A stretch of 64,000 nt of DNA from assembly GCA_020634855.1 (NCBI GenBank), contig JACKAU010000022.1, positions 1 to 64,000 of the forward strand, read 5' to 3'. Both the position numbers and the translations under genes were made by a program. Within the stretch, counting starts at the first letter, position 1. Each line of letters begins with the position of its first letter. Under the pieces are notes generated by a model that had not been told where the DNA came from, did not search any database, and saw only the letters and a list, made by a program, of their open reading frames with translations. Positions 1-7,977 of the stretch are shown piece after piece. The DNA is from Anaerolineales bacterium. GTDB lineage: Bacteria > Chloroflexota > Anaerolineae > 4572-78 > J111.

Positions 1-49
1 TGTCAAACGACAATTAGAAATACCCAATAGCGACAATTAGAAATGCCCA
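1..49. repeat. IS21 left-end inverted repeat
   Basis: This is the terminal repeat beginning TGTCAAACGACAATTAG, with a second internal copy of the GACAATTAGAAAT motif at 32-44. It pairs with 2396-2444 read on the minus strand. Confidence 0.8.
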
Positions 50-59
50 TAAAGGATAA

Positions 60-851
60 TTAGATTGGGTCAGACAAGTCAGCGGGTGGCTGACTGAGTT
101 GTAATTGACGTTGGGCGGCTTGTTCAGCCCGAACACTGCCCATATCGGCGCCGAATTCAATAATGCGGCTGTGATGAACAACACGATCGATAGCGGCAGC
201 AGTGGTCAGTGGGTCTTTGAAAATCTGGTTCCATTGCGAGAACACAAGATTGGAGGTGATAACGACACTGCGGCGTTCATAGCGTTCGGCCAAAAAAGTA
301 AACATGACTTCCATTTCATCCCGGCTTTGTTGGACATAGCCGATATCATCCAGGACGACCACGGCAAAGCGGTCGAGCCGTTTGAGTTCAGCTTCAAGTT
401 GATAATCCCGTTTGGCCCGGAGCAGGGTATCGACCAGTTTGAAAGTGGGCATAAACAGGACCGGAAAGTCGCGGTGGACCCACTCGTAAGCCAGAGCCGC
501 GGCCAGATGGGTTTTGCCAGTGCCGGGCTGGCCGAAAATGAGAATATTCTCGGCGTGAGGGATGAATTGACCCTCAATAAGCCCCGCCATTTGACGGCGA
601 ACCCGGAGCGGCAAGCGGTCCTGGTCAAACTGGTCAAGCGTCTTGTGGGGCGGCAAGCGGGCCTGGCGCAACAGCCGTTCCACCCGCCGGTGTTGGCGCT
701 GGCTGACTTCTTGTTCCAAGACATAGCTCAGGAAGGTTTCGAGCGACCACGCTTCTTGGGTGGCCAAGGCGACAGCTTGCGGAACCGTCTGAGCCAAGCC
801 GGAGAGGCGTAACTGTTGACAATGCTGGGCAATGGTGTCAAGCGGGTTCAC
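60..851 (-). CDS. istB: IstB-like ATP-binding transposition helper
   Basis: This is an AAA+ ATPase of 263 aa, a normal IstB length. It helps the IstA transposase choose and bind target DNA. The Walker A motif GQPGTGKT lies at residues 107-114 and the Walker B motif VVVLDDIG ends near residue 171. The N-terminal 90 residues form the helical region that contacts transposase and DNA. Its start codon lies inside the 3' end of istA (14-bp overlap), the arrangement expected for translational coupling in IS21 elements. No frameshift is seen. Confidence 0.93.
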   Translation of the reverse strand: MNPLDTIAQHCQQLRLSGLAQTVPQAVALATQEAWSLETFLSYVLEQEVSQRQHRRVERLLRQARLPPHKTLDQFDQDRLPLRVRRQMAGLIEGQFIPHAENILIFGQPGTGKTHLAAALAYEWVHRDFPVLFMPTFKLVDTLLRAKRDYQLEAELKRLDRFAVVVLDDIGYVQQSRDEMEVMFTFLAERYERRSVVITSNLVFSQWNQIFKDPLTTAAAIDRVVHHSRIIEFGADMGSVRAEQAAQRQLQLSQPPADLSDPI

Positions 852-2337
852 CAGTCACCTCCTCTAACAGTCGGTCATAAGCCTGTAAATCGATGACTAG
901 CGGCGTCAACTGGGGAACCGAGATAGGCGGTTGGGCCCCAATTAAGCGTTCCACCTCGGTTTCATCCCACAGGTCGGTCTGAGCCAACAGGGTGTGTAAG
1001 GCGTCGGCCACCTCACATTCCAGCGTACGTGCGGCTAACCGCAGGATCCGCAAGTAAATCTGGTCGGCCTTGCGGGGTGAGTGCCAGTGATTGAGTTGGT
1101 CCCACGCCTGGCGAAAGACCAACTGAGGAAACATGGCCTCCCGATAGCGATACTGACGGAAGCCGCCCGGTTTGCGCAGTAAACTTTCAACCACATGGCG
1201 GTAATGGATGGCATGTTTGTTGTTGCCCACCAACCGGGCCAGCCGTTCGACCTGCATCTGGCGATAGTAGACCTCCAGATGCCACTGATAGAGGCGAACC
1301 GTGACCTGCTGCCCAATCAGGTGGGTCGGGACTGAGTACTGATTAGCCTGCACCCGAATGAGGCCGTAGCGATTGACCTTGACCCGCACTTGTTGGTAGG
1401 GCGGCAAAGGTCGGGCGGTCAACGGTTTCATCACCGCCAACTCTTCGGCCAAGCGGGCCGAGCGGGGTTGATTACGACGGTTCATCACCTGCTTGATAAA
1501 GGCTTCATAGTCGGCCAGACTGTCGAAATCGCGGCTGCCGCGCAATAACAAATGTTGGTTCAGGGCCTGTTTGAGCCCGCCGTTGCTGCTTTCCACGTCG
1601 CCATTTTGTTCAGGCTGGCCAATCCCAATCTTGCGCGGTTTCAAGCCAAAATGGGTCAGCAACGCCAGATAATTCTCATTGTAGGCCCGCTCGTGGCCGG
1701 CCTGACCGGCCACGTGATAGGTGGCCGCTGAACTGTTGTCGGTCTGATGATACTGCGGCACCCGGCCCAGTTTCAACAAGGTTTGGTTTAGCCCGTCTTG
1801 CAAGGCCAATAATGACTCCGATTGGGCAATGACGCCCCATTCCCAATTGGAGTAGGGTAACACACAGTGGATCAACACGTGCTTAAAACTTTGGCCGTTG
1901 ATAGTCACTCCCAACTCACTCAACCAGGTGCCGTCGGTTTGCAGCACCTCGCCCGGATAGTGGACTTGCTCCAACACCGCCACTTTGTCTTGGTTCAAGG
2001 CTCGCCAATCGGCCACTCGCCGTTGCAAGGTCCGCAGTTGCCCAGCCTGATATTGGCCTGGTTTCTCTTCCGTCAGCCACTCGAACAACGTTTTGGCTTC
2101 CAGTTCCGGGGCCAGTCTTAATTTCTGTTCGATGGCTGGCCAATCCTCGGCAAACGGGTCGGGCCGGGTGCGGTAGCGCCGCGACTGATTCAGTTCGCTC
2201 GGAACTTGGCCTAACCGTTCGTACTTGGCTACTGTTTTTCGACTTTTAATATTCGCTTTGACCGCCGCCTGTTCCTGGCTGCGGCCTTGGGTTCTTTCTT
2301 TCATCATTCGCCTCACTTGTGCATCGGTGCAGGTCAT
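838..2337 (-). CDS. istA: IS21-family transposase IstA
   Basis: This is a 499-aa DDE transposase with a RNase H-like integrase core. The N-terminal 50 residues look like a helix-turn-helix DNA-binding region. The catalytic triad can be read as D135 (in LQTDGTW), D200 (in HQTDNSS) and E249 (in GDVESSN). The C-terminal part contains the beta-barrel-like region common to IstA proteins. The start ATG is about 60 bp inside the right inverted repeat. It overlaps istB, so the two are co-transcribed on the minus strand. Confidence 0.93.
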   Translation of the reverse strand: MTCTDAQVRRMMKERTQGRSQEQAAVKANIKSRKTVAKYERLGQVPSELNQSRRYRTRPDPFAEDWPAIEQKLRLAPELEAKTLFEWLTEEKPGQYQAGQLRTLQRRVADWRALNQDKVAVLEQVHYPGEVLQTDGTWLSELGVTINGQSFKHVLIHCVLPYSNWEWGVIAQSESLLALQDGLNQTLLKLGRVPQYHQTDNSSAATYHVAGQAGHERAYNENYLALLTHFGLKPRKIGIGQPEQNGDVESSNGGLKQALNQHLLLRGSRDFDSLADYEAFIKQVMNRRNQPRSARLAEELAVMKPLTARPLPPYQQVRVKVNRYGLIRVQANQYSVPTHLIGQQVTVRLYQWHLEVYYRQMQVERLARLVGNNKHAIHYRHVVESLLRKPGGFRQYRYREAMFPQLVFRQAWDQLNHWHSPRKADQIYLRILRLAARTLECEVADALHTLLAQTDLWDETEVERLIGAQPPISVPQLTPLVIDLQAYDRLLEEVTGEPA

Positions 2338-2395
2338 TGGCTGGCTTCCCTCTTTCTGGTTCGGCCAGTTTACTCCCCTTCCTCCGCTTGGCTAG

Positions 2396-2444
2396 TGGGC
2401 ATTTCTAATTGTCATCGCTGGGTAATTATAGTTGTCGTTGACCA
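2396..2444. repeat. IS21 right-end inverted repeat
   Basis: This is the minus-strand match to the first 49 bases of the window. It starts TGGTCAACGACAAC and ends in the shared motif GACAATTAGAAATGCCCA. It marks the promoter-proximal end of istA. Confidence 0.8.
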
Positions 2445-2604
2445 TAGAATGATTCTCAACAACTGAATACGTTCCCATTCATTCAATAGACACTAGCCAT
2501 TTTCTGGGACGATGCCCAGAAAAAAAGGTCCCTTATGGGACAATTGACACAAAGGTAAGAGATGAACTAAGCTTACTTCAGGCCAAGACGAAGGAGTAAT
2601 CGAG

Positions 2605-4242
2605 ATGACAGACAAGTTAAGCCAAGAGTATGCCGACTATCTGACCGGAACATATGATAGTCCTGACCGGATTGTGTTGAATGCCTACTTTCGGCGAGGG
2701 CACATCGCGGGTGGGTTTCGAAACTGGTGGCGCGAGTTGCACGGGAACGATGATGAACTGGATAATACCCATCTGATGCGGTTAGCGGGTCGGTTTAGTC
2801 GTCGGTTGCGGGCCTATGCCAAAAAGGCCGGCATTCCCGTGATATATTGCCAATCAGGCGACCGCAAGCACGAGATCGCCCAGCCGTACTTGCCCCAAGA
2901 GCCTGATTTTGTGGGGTTGTTTGCGGTGCTGGTTGGTCGAGCTTCGGCCCCGGCCTGGCACGTGCAGCAAAACCAGGCGGGTCGTATTCAAAACCTTGTC
3001 CGCAAGTACCCGTCAGTCAATCATTACTACTTTCATATCATCGACCCCGACTGGGGGCACATCACGATTCGGATGAGCGGACATCCGCCTTTTGGGGCGC
3101 AGGTTATACTCAATGGTCATGAGTATCTGGCCCGGCAAGCCGTTCAGGCCGGGCTGTCATTTCGGAAAGAAGGCAACTGTTTCAGCCAAGTCGAGAGCGA
3201 CACAGACCTGGCGCAGTTGGCAGAGACCTTGTGTTCAGCGAACACTGTAGGGCCACTGCGTCAGGTTTGTGACCGCTGGTTGTATTCGACCTGCCTGGGC
3301 TTTGCCTTATCTCTACCCGAGCAAGAGCGAACCGGCTTTGCCTATGACTATTCGCTTTATCAAGTCGAATACAGTCGCAACCTGCTCTTTAAGCGGGCGG
3401 GTCAGATGGAACAACTCTTTGAAGCGTTGATTGACCGTACCCGCACCCGTTTAGATCTCAAACGGCTCAAAACCATCTTTGGGGCCAAACGCCGCCCGTA
3501 TCGGCGGCAAGGCAACCAGCCCCCCCGCCTGGAGATTGTAACCGAGAGACCACGCTACAACTTGACCATCTTTAAGATCCACTTTGGCAAACTGACCCTC
3601 AAGTTGTATACCAAAGGCGCTAACGTTCTCCGGTGCGAGGTGATTGTTCATAACACCAAGGCCTTAGCCACTTCCCGCTCCTTACCCAACTTCCCCCCGA
3701 TTGTGGCTCAACTTAAAGCTATTCTCTCTCGTTTTCTGGACCACCTCCATTATATTGACCAAGCCTTTATCGCTGACGACACGCTTGATACCTTGGCTGA
3801 GGCCAGCTATCTGGGGCAGACGCGATTGGCTGGTATTGACCTCAACAAACCCAGAATGCGGGCCGGGCTTGAAGCCCTGGTGTCGCTAGCCCTCTCTCCC
3901 AATGGTTTCACCGTTTCTGCTCTGGCGGCCAAGGTCCGTGATATTTTGCAGGTGACCACTTATCATGCCCGGCACGCTGCTTACGACCTCAAAAAATTCC
4001 GGGCTAAACAGTGGGTCCGTAAAATGGGTCTCTCCCGCCGTTATCAGGCCTCGCCCCATGGCCTACAAACTATGGCCGCGTTGTTGGTTTTGCGGGAGAA
4101 GGTTATCAAACCTATTCTTGCTGGGGCGGGCAAACCCAAATCTGGTCCCAAACCTAAGCATCAATCTCCGATTGATGTCCTTTATCAAACCATCCAAGTG
4201 GCCATGCATAATTTGTTTCAAGCCCTTGGCCTTGCCATTTAA
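2605..4242 (+). CDS. Uncharacterised 545-aa protein with C-terminal winged helix
   Basis: I cannot assign a function. The start follows a good ribosome site (GAAGGAG, 9 bp before ATG). From memory, the central block (residues about 145-185, containing NHYYFHIID and HPPFGAQVILNGHE) and the block near SRNLLFKRAG resemble a large unnamed family that is frequent and often multi-copy in actinobacterial and other genomes. The C-terminal 130 residues (NGFTVSALAAKVRDIL...YDLKKFRAK) look like a winged-helix DNA-binding domain. The protein is basic and has no signal peptide or membrane segment. It lies 160 bp from an IS21 end and is followed 64 bp later by a second unknown gene. The context suggests a mobile or selfish module, but no transposase or HUH motif is convincing. 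Confidence 0.75.
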   Translation: MTDKLSQEYADYLTGTYDSPDRIVLNAYFRRGHIAGGFRNWWRELHGNDDELDNTHLMRLAGRFSRRLRAYAKKAGIPVIYCQSGDRKHEIAQPYLPQEPDFVGLFAVLVGRASAPAWHVQQNQAGRIQNLVRKYPSVNHYYFHIIDPDWGHITIRMSGHPPFGAQVILNGHEYLARQAVQAGLSFRKEGNCFSQVESDTDLAQLAETLCSANTVGPLRQVCDRWLYSTCLGFALSLPEQERTGFAYDYSLYQVEYSRNLLFKRAGQMEQLFEALIDRTRTRLDLKRLKTIFGAKRRPYRRQGNQPPRLEIVTERPRYNLTIFKIHFGKLTLKLYTKGANVLRCEVIVHNTKALATSRSLPNFPPIVAQLKAILSRFLDHLHYIDQAFIADDTLDTLAEASYLGQTRLAGIDLNKPRMRAGLEALVSLALSPNGFTVSALAAKVRDILQVTTYHARHAAYDLKKFRAKQWVRKMGLSRRYQASPHGLQTMAALLVLREKVIKPILAGAGKPKSGPKPKHQSPIDVLYQTIQVAMHNLFQALGLAI

Positions 4243-4246
4243 TTCT

Positions 4247-4266
4247 ATCGACATTTTTTTGTCGAT
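4247..4266 (+). other. Short perfect hairpin after the 545-aa gene
   Basis: A 7-bp stem (ATCGACA / TGTCGAT) with an all-T loop starts 4 bp after the stop codon. It has no following T-tract, so it is not a typical intrinsic terminator. It could be an attenuator or mRNA 3'-end stabiliser between the two genes of the unknown module. Confidence 0.4.
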
Positions 4267-4306
4267 GTTGCGGCGTAAGCGCCTAGACACTAGAAAGGAC
4301 CCATCC

Positions 4307-5131
4307 ATGCTCCAACTTATTCTCGATACGCTCAGTCAGTACCAGGTCGATATCCCCGAAGCGGATGAACACGCCGACCTCATCAATTTAGGCGAAGGCA
4401 TCCTGGCTTACGACCAGACCTTACCCCCAGAGAAACAGTCGCCGGTGGCCGCCCATCTGGCCAAACTGCTGCAAGAATGTCGCCCCCACCGCGATGAGTT
4501 CCACAGCAGCGAAGCCCAACGCACCATTGCTTCCGAAAACCTCAAACGCCTTGAAAAGAAAGTCTATCAATACCTCAAACGTATCCAGCATATGCTCAAA
4601 AATCATTTCTGGGACACCCCCGAAGAGGCCGAAGCCTGGGGCTTTGAAGTGAAACAAACCACCGGTAACATCATCTTCCCCGACAGCAAAAAAGAGCGCC
4701 TGCGCGTCTTGAATGCGTATATCGCTAAAGAAGGAACCCGCCCCGAAGCAGAGCGCTTCGAGTCGCCCTCGTTGGCCGAGGTGACTGACGTGCGCGACCA
4801 ATGGATTGCGACCCAAAAGATACGCAAGAGCAGTAAAGCCCAACGGACCACCAGCCGCATCGCCCGCGACGCCGCTTTTCAGCGTCTAAAAGAGGCGCTG
4901 CGTTTGGTGGCGTCTAATATTGTGGTGTTGCAGTATGGCCACACCATTACCCTCGACCTGAAACGCTGGGGCTTTGATGTGACCAAACGCTCGACCAAAG
5001 CGACCGAAAGCGAAGCCGAAACTACCCCGGCCGCCACCCCCGAAGCCGAAGCCGCTCCCACCAACGGCGTCAACGGCGCCGTCGAGCTAAATGGCTCGAC
5101 GGATGTAGTTGTGGAGAGTATGATTTCGTAA
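4307..5131 (+). CDS. Uncharacterised 274-aa protein, downstream partner of the 545-aa gene
   Basis: No family was recognised. I chose the ATG at 4307 because it follows GAAAGGA by 9 bp; the frame is open further upstream but there it overlaps the preceding gene. The middle (residues about 60-105) is rich in Lys, Glu and Leu and likely helical, possibly a short coiled coil. Residues about 195-235 (from RDAAFQRLKEAL to DLKRWGFDV) could form a small alpha/beta unit. The last 40 residues are a low-complexity Thr/Glu/Ala/Asn tail, probably disordered. It is soluble, without signal peptide. The same strand, close spacing and shared hairpin suggest it is co-transcribed with the preceding gene. Confidence 0.7.
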   Translation: MLQLILDTLSQYQVDIPEADEHADLINLGEGILAYDQTLPPEKQSPVAAHLAKLLQECRPHRDEFHSSEAQRTIASENLKRLEKKVYQYLKRIQHMLKNHFWDTPEEAEAWGFEVKQTTGNIIFPDSKKERLRVLNAYIAKEGTRPEAERFESPSLAEVTDVRDQWIATQKIRKSSKAQRTTSRIARDAAFQRLKEALRLVASNIVVLQYGHTITLDLKRWGFDVTKRSTKATESEAETTPAATPEAEAAPTNGVNGAVELNGSTDVVVESMIS

Positions 5132-5276
5132 GCCCACCCCATTTCCGATACCAGTCGCCCTCGGTTGCCCGGCGGCTGCTGTGAAGGTAACGGGGTAAAG
5201 CGTCAAAGTTATGGGGTTTAAATAATCGATCAAGACAGCTTTCATATCCCGGCTTGACGTTATGCGTGTTGGCCCT

Positions 5277-5327
5277 ATAGCCCCCCTAACCCCCCAGCGG
5301 GGGGAATTTATGGCTCCCTCCTTTGGG
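5277..5327. repeat. Left half of a GC-rich palindromic repeat split by the IS4 element
   Basis: Runs of C and G (CCCCCCTAACCCCCC ... GGGGGG) form a hairpin-prone intergenic repeat. Its other half continues directly after the IS at 6858-6880 (GGGCTGGGGGGCC). Joining the two flanks restores a REP-like palindrome, so the repeat was the insertion target. The joined type is familiar from intergenic regions of Chloroflexota and cyanobacteria (memory only). Confidence 0.6.
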
Positions 5328-6847
5328 CTTATCGTTACACATAAGTGAGGTAAGTTAGGAGGAGTTAAAAATAAGCCAAGCTTGAGTAATATCGAACAGA
5401 CGACGCCAACCGCGCCAGAGAACTTTAACACCGGGTGACCCATCCGATTTGCGACCCAGAAAACCACCTAACTGAGCAATCCAAGACAGGGCTTGGTGGA
5501 TAGACGGCGGCTGTTGGGGGACAAGCGGGGTTTTATGGATAAAACAATAGAGAGCTTGCCACTCAGCCGGGTCTAAAGCAACGCTACAGGGTAAATCGGG
5601 ATTAATCCGGCCCAGATAGGTCAGCCACAACAAGCGCCAAGCCACGACATTAGCCAGCAGCAGAAAGCGCTCCAAGCGAAACTCTTTCTTCAATTGCCGT
5701 TGTTCCAAAGCACAGCCACTTTTGAGGACAAAGTGAAAGCGTTCAATCAGCCAGCGGCGACTGTAGAATTCGATCAATTGGCAAGCTTGCTCAAAGCTGG
5801 CAATGTGCCAGGTAGTTAGCAACAACCACTCAATGGCCTTGGTCCCCTTTGGCGCGTTCATTTCTTGGATTAAGACGGCCCATAAGGTGACCGGTTTTAG
5901 GTCAGGTGGTAGTCCCGGTCGTTTTCGAGGGGGTTTCAAGGTGACTTGTTTGTAATAAACCTGGCAACGAGCCGTTCGGCCTACTCGTTTTGGGGTGGCG
6001 GTGACCTCGACTTCGACCCGTCCCCGCACCGGACTGCTCTGGATAGTGGCCCATAAAGAGCTGACCTCGGCCTCAACCTGCCGCTCCCGCCAGGCTCGAA
6101 TGAGAACATCGACTTGCGGCGGACGGGGGTGGACAAAGTACTCAAAGATGTCACTTTCTTGGTCAGAGATAGTCAGAACGGACACCCCTGCCGGAAAATT
6201 AGCTGTGCCTTGATCCAATCCCTTAAACCACTTGTAGCTCTCTTTCTGCTCAATGGGTCGCGCGGCACGCGCCGGTTCCTGATCGGGTTGAGGTTTATCT
6301 CGAACCCAACTTTCTTGCGCTAACAAGCCCAGGGGCAAGCCCTCGGGGGTGACCGCCAGGGTGGTATGGGTAAAAAACCCTTGATAGCTCGGGTGGTCTA
6401 ACGCTCCCAAGCCGGTGGTGGCCGGATGATGACTGTAGTTGAACTCGGTGGTATCTTGTACGGCCAGGATCAGTTGATAGCCGCCCTGTTCGATCCGATG
6501 CACTGTCGCTTGCCGTTGGGCCGCTGGAATGGCTTGGGCCTTGAGATTTTTCTGGCTCAGTAAGTTATAGGTCGCCTGGGTTGCCGCCCGGTCACCACAA
6601 AATTCCGGTATCGATGCTGTTGGATTTTGACTAAAGTCACTGATGATTTTCCGAACCCGCTTTTCCAACCGTTCGTCGCCTAGTTTCAGACTTCCCATTT
6701 CTTCATCGCCCCAGTTTCTTTCTTGATCGGTCATACCTTTTTGGCTTTCCTTTGTTTATTTTTTTGCTCTCTATCTTATCGTTCTTTCTTGCCTTAGGGT
6801 AATCTTCTCCTTATTCTCTACTTACTCTACTTATGTGTAACGATAAG
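5328..6847 (-). mobile_element. IS4-family insertion sequence with 10-bp target duplication
   Basis: The element begins CTTATCGTTACACATAAGT and ends with its exact inverse complement. The near-perfect inverted repeats extend about 30 bp (5328-5358 and 6817-6847). It is flanked by identical 10-bp direct repeats CTCCTTTGGG at 5318-5327 and 6848-6857, a target-site duplication length known for IS4-family members. It contains one intact transposase gene. The perfect duplication indicates a fairly recent insertion. Confidence 0.92.
5355..6734 (-). CDS. IS4-family transposase (Tn5-like N-terminus)
   Basis: This 459-aa DDE transposase starts with the WGDEEMGSLKLGDERLEKR segment typical of the Tn5/IS50-like N-terminal DNA-binding domain. 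Catalytic residues can be placed at D94 (VQDTTEF), D191 (TISDQES) and E330. The IS4 signature Y-x2-R-x3-E-x6-K is complete (Y323, R326, E330, K337). The long beta-strand insertion before the last Glu is normal for IS4. The frame is intact and fills most of the element. Confidence 0.93.
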   Translation of the reverse strand: MTDQERNWGDEEMGSLKLGDERLEKRVRKIISDFSQNPTASIPEFCGDRAATQATYNLLSQKNLKAQAIPAAQRQATVHRIEQGGYQLILAVQDTTEFNYSHHPATTGLGALDHPSYQGFFTHTTLAVTPEGLPLGLLAQESWVRDKPQPDQEPARAARPIEQKESYKWFKGLDQGTANFPAGVSVLTISDQESDIFEYFVHPRPPQVDVLIRAWRERQVEAEVSSLWATIQSSPVRGRVEVEVTATPKRVGRTARCQVYYKQVTLKPPRKRPGLPPDLKPVTLWAVLIQEMNAPKGTKAIEWLLLTTWHIASFEQACQLIEFYSRRWLIERFHFVLKSGCALEQRQLKKEFRLERFLLLANVVAWRLLWLTYLGRINPDLPCSVALDPAEWQALYCFIHKTPLVPQQPPSIHQALSWIAQLGGFLGRKSDGSPGVKVLWRGWRRLFDITQAWLIFNSS

Positions 6848-6924
6848 CTCCTTTGGGGGGCTGGGGGGCCGCTTGGTTTTCCGTTTATCTTCTTGATTTT
6901 CATTACTTTGACCTTAGCGTGAAT

Positions 6925-6947
6925 GACAAAGCAAGCTTTGTCGCTCC
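6925..6947. repeat. Dispersed repeat B, partial copy
   Basis: The hairpin GACAAAGC-AA-GCTTTGTC is followed by GCTCC. It matches one arm of the full-length copies at 14449-14505 and 42972-43031. Confidence 0.65.
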
Positions 6948-6982
6948 ATCTATTTCCATTAGTAATTCCAATGTAACCGATT

Positions 6983-7049
6983 AGACAGAATTGACCCGAT
7001 GCGTCCGAATTTTTATCCTTTAATCGTGACCATTTTGTTAATTCTGTCT
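6983..7049. repeat. Dispersed repeat C, hairpin with AGACAGAATT arms
   Basis: Inverted arms AGACAGAATT (6983-6992) and AATTCTGTCT (7040-7049) enclose about 47 bp. Related hairpins occur at 21925-21990 and 60331-60404. Such repeats are common between genes in many environmental genomes. Confidence 0.55.
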
Positions 7050-7210
7050 TTTTTATCCCCTCTCCCCATAGAGTACGCTTGACGCAATATTGTTTACCCG
7101 ATAGCCTTAAATCGAGCCGATCTGGGTAACCATGAGGCGTTTTGTTGACGACGAGGATGATGGGTAGGGGGGATTATGGTAGAATGTTAGAGATTGAAAG
7201 GATGAAACTT

Positions 7211-7495
7211 ATGGCTACTATAGAACGATCCGATTATGAAGCCGTCCTCGATACCATTCGCCACCGGTCGCCCGCCCAACGGCTTGATTTGGTTCAAGAT
7301 ATCCTGGGTACGCTCAAACCCGAAGTCGAAGTCACTCCATCGAGCCAACCTGTCGCCAAGCGAAAAACCCTGGAAGCCGCATTGGGGTTGTTAGCGACCT
7401 CACAGCCGCCGCCCTCCGATGAAGAGGTTAAACGCTGGCTCGACGAACATCGTATGGGAAAGTATGGCGTTTTAGGGAATGCAAAGTCATCATAA
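7211..7495 (+). CDS. Small antitoxin-like protein (addiction-module type), no toxin partner seen
   Basis: This is a 94-aa soluble protein. The ATG at 7211 lies 8 bp after AAAGGA; an ATG at 7202 in the same frame is an alternative. The first 45 residues (ATIERSDYEAVLDTIRHRSP...) are helical and the C-terminus reads SDEEVKRWLDEHRMGKYG. That ending is frequent in antitoxins of PIN/VapC-like or RelE-like modules. The family is inferred from the pattern only. No toxin-sized gene follows, since the next 480 bp are non-coding, so it is an orphan or the remnant of a module. Confidence 0.6.
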   Translation: MATIERSDYEAVLDTIRHRSPAQRLDLVQDILGTLKPEVEVTPSSQPVAKRKTLEAALGLLATSQPPPSDEEVKRWLDEHRMGKYGVLGNAKSS

Positions 7496-7977
7496 ACGAC
7501 AAAACAACATCGGATTTAGAAACCATCGGATTGTTCCCCAAAAAATCCGTTCCATTCCTAATCCGTTGTAGTCCTCCCACCCCTAAGCTGTCCCCTCACC
7601 CCCTCCCCTACGTCCAACCGTCACCCCAACCGTCGGGGGCAAATCAGCCGCCGGTTTAGTCATTTCCCTTCGCGTATGCTATGATATACGGTGGTAAAGC
7701 GTTGCCATTAGGCGACCGTCACTCGACCGCCCTTGAAAATAACCCTCACCCCCAACCCCTCTCCCTCAGGGAGAGGGGCGTCGCGTCAGCGACGGGGTGA
7801 GGGCGAAATACCATCCTTGACGAGTGACAGTCACCTCTCGCGGCGCAAAATCAGGTACAAAGCGTGCGATTCCCCTCCCTCGACCGTCCCAAATGGAACA
7901 CAAACACGCCCAACGTCGTTATGATCATAAAGTAATCCATACCGGCTGCCCGGCAGCCTAAAAGGTGACCTATCTCT
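7496..7977. other. Intergenic region upstream of the first A2M gene
   Basis: No gene is visible. The region holds repeat A (7743-7803) and, just before the A2M start, a GC palindrome GGCTGCC-C-GGCAGCC (7944-7958) that sits immediately upstream of the AAAGGTG ribosome site. No clear sigma-70 promoter could be assigned. Confidence 0.5.
7743..7803. repeat. Dispersed repeat A, copy 1
   Basis: This is a 61-bp palindromic repeat starting CCCTCACCCCCAACCCC and ending GACGGGGTGAGGG, with an inner hairpin CTCCCTCAGGGAG. Near-identical copies lie at 14379-14439 and 15136-15196. All three are intergenic and surround the first A2M gene and the small genes after it. Confidence 0.85.

Larger units (their letters stand above)
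1..2444 (-). mobile_element. IS21-family insertion sequence, apparently complete
   Basis: The two overlapping transposition genes istA and istB lie between imperfect inverted repeats of equal length (49 bp at 1-49 and 49 bp at 2396-2444, about 38 identical positions, aligned without gaps). Both ends start with TG, as usual for IS21. Each end carries internal copies of a GACAATTAGAAAT motif (9-21 and 32-44 on the left), the multiple terminal repeats typical of the family to which IstA binds. The coding frames are open and the catalytic residues are present, so the element could be active. Any target duplication on the left would lie outside the window. The exact coincidence of the element end with base 1 suggests a contig break at a repeated element. 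Confidence 0.88.

Noticed and set aside
105..812. Long open frame of 235 codons on the plus strand opposite istB
   Set aside because: It is the antisense shadow of istB; no ribosome site and no family pattern.
2498..2524. Hairpin with an A-run upstream of the 545-aa gene, considered as a terminator
   Set aside because: The A-run follows the hairpin on the plus strand and the minus strand after it is not T-rich.
2487..4293. TAGACACTAG direct repeats considered as a proven target duplication
   Set aside because: No inverted repeats lie inside them, and a 10-bp match may occur by chance; kept only as a hint.
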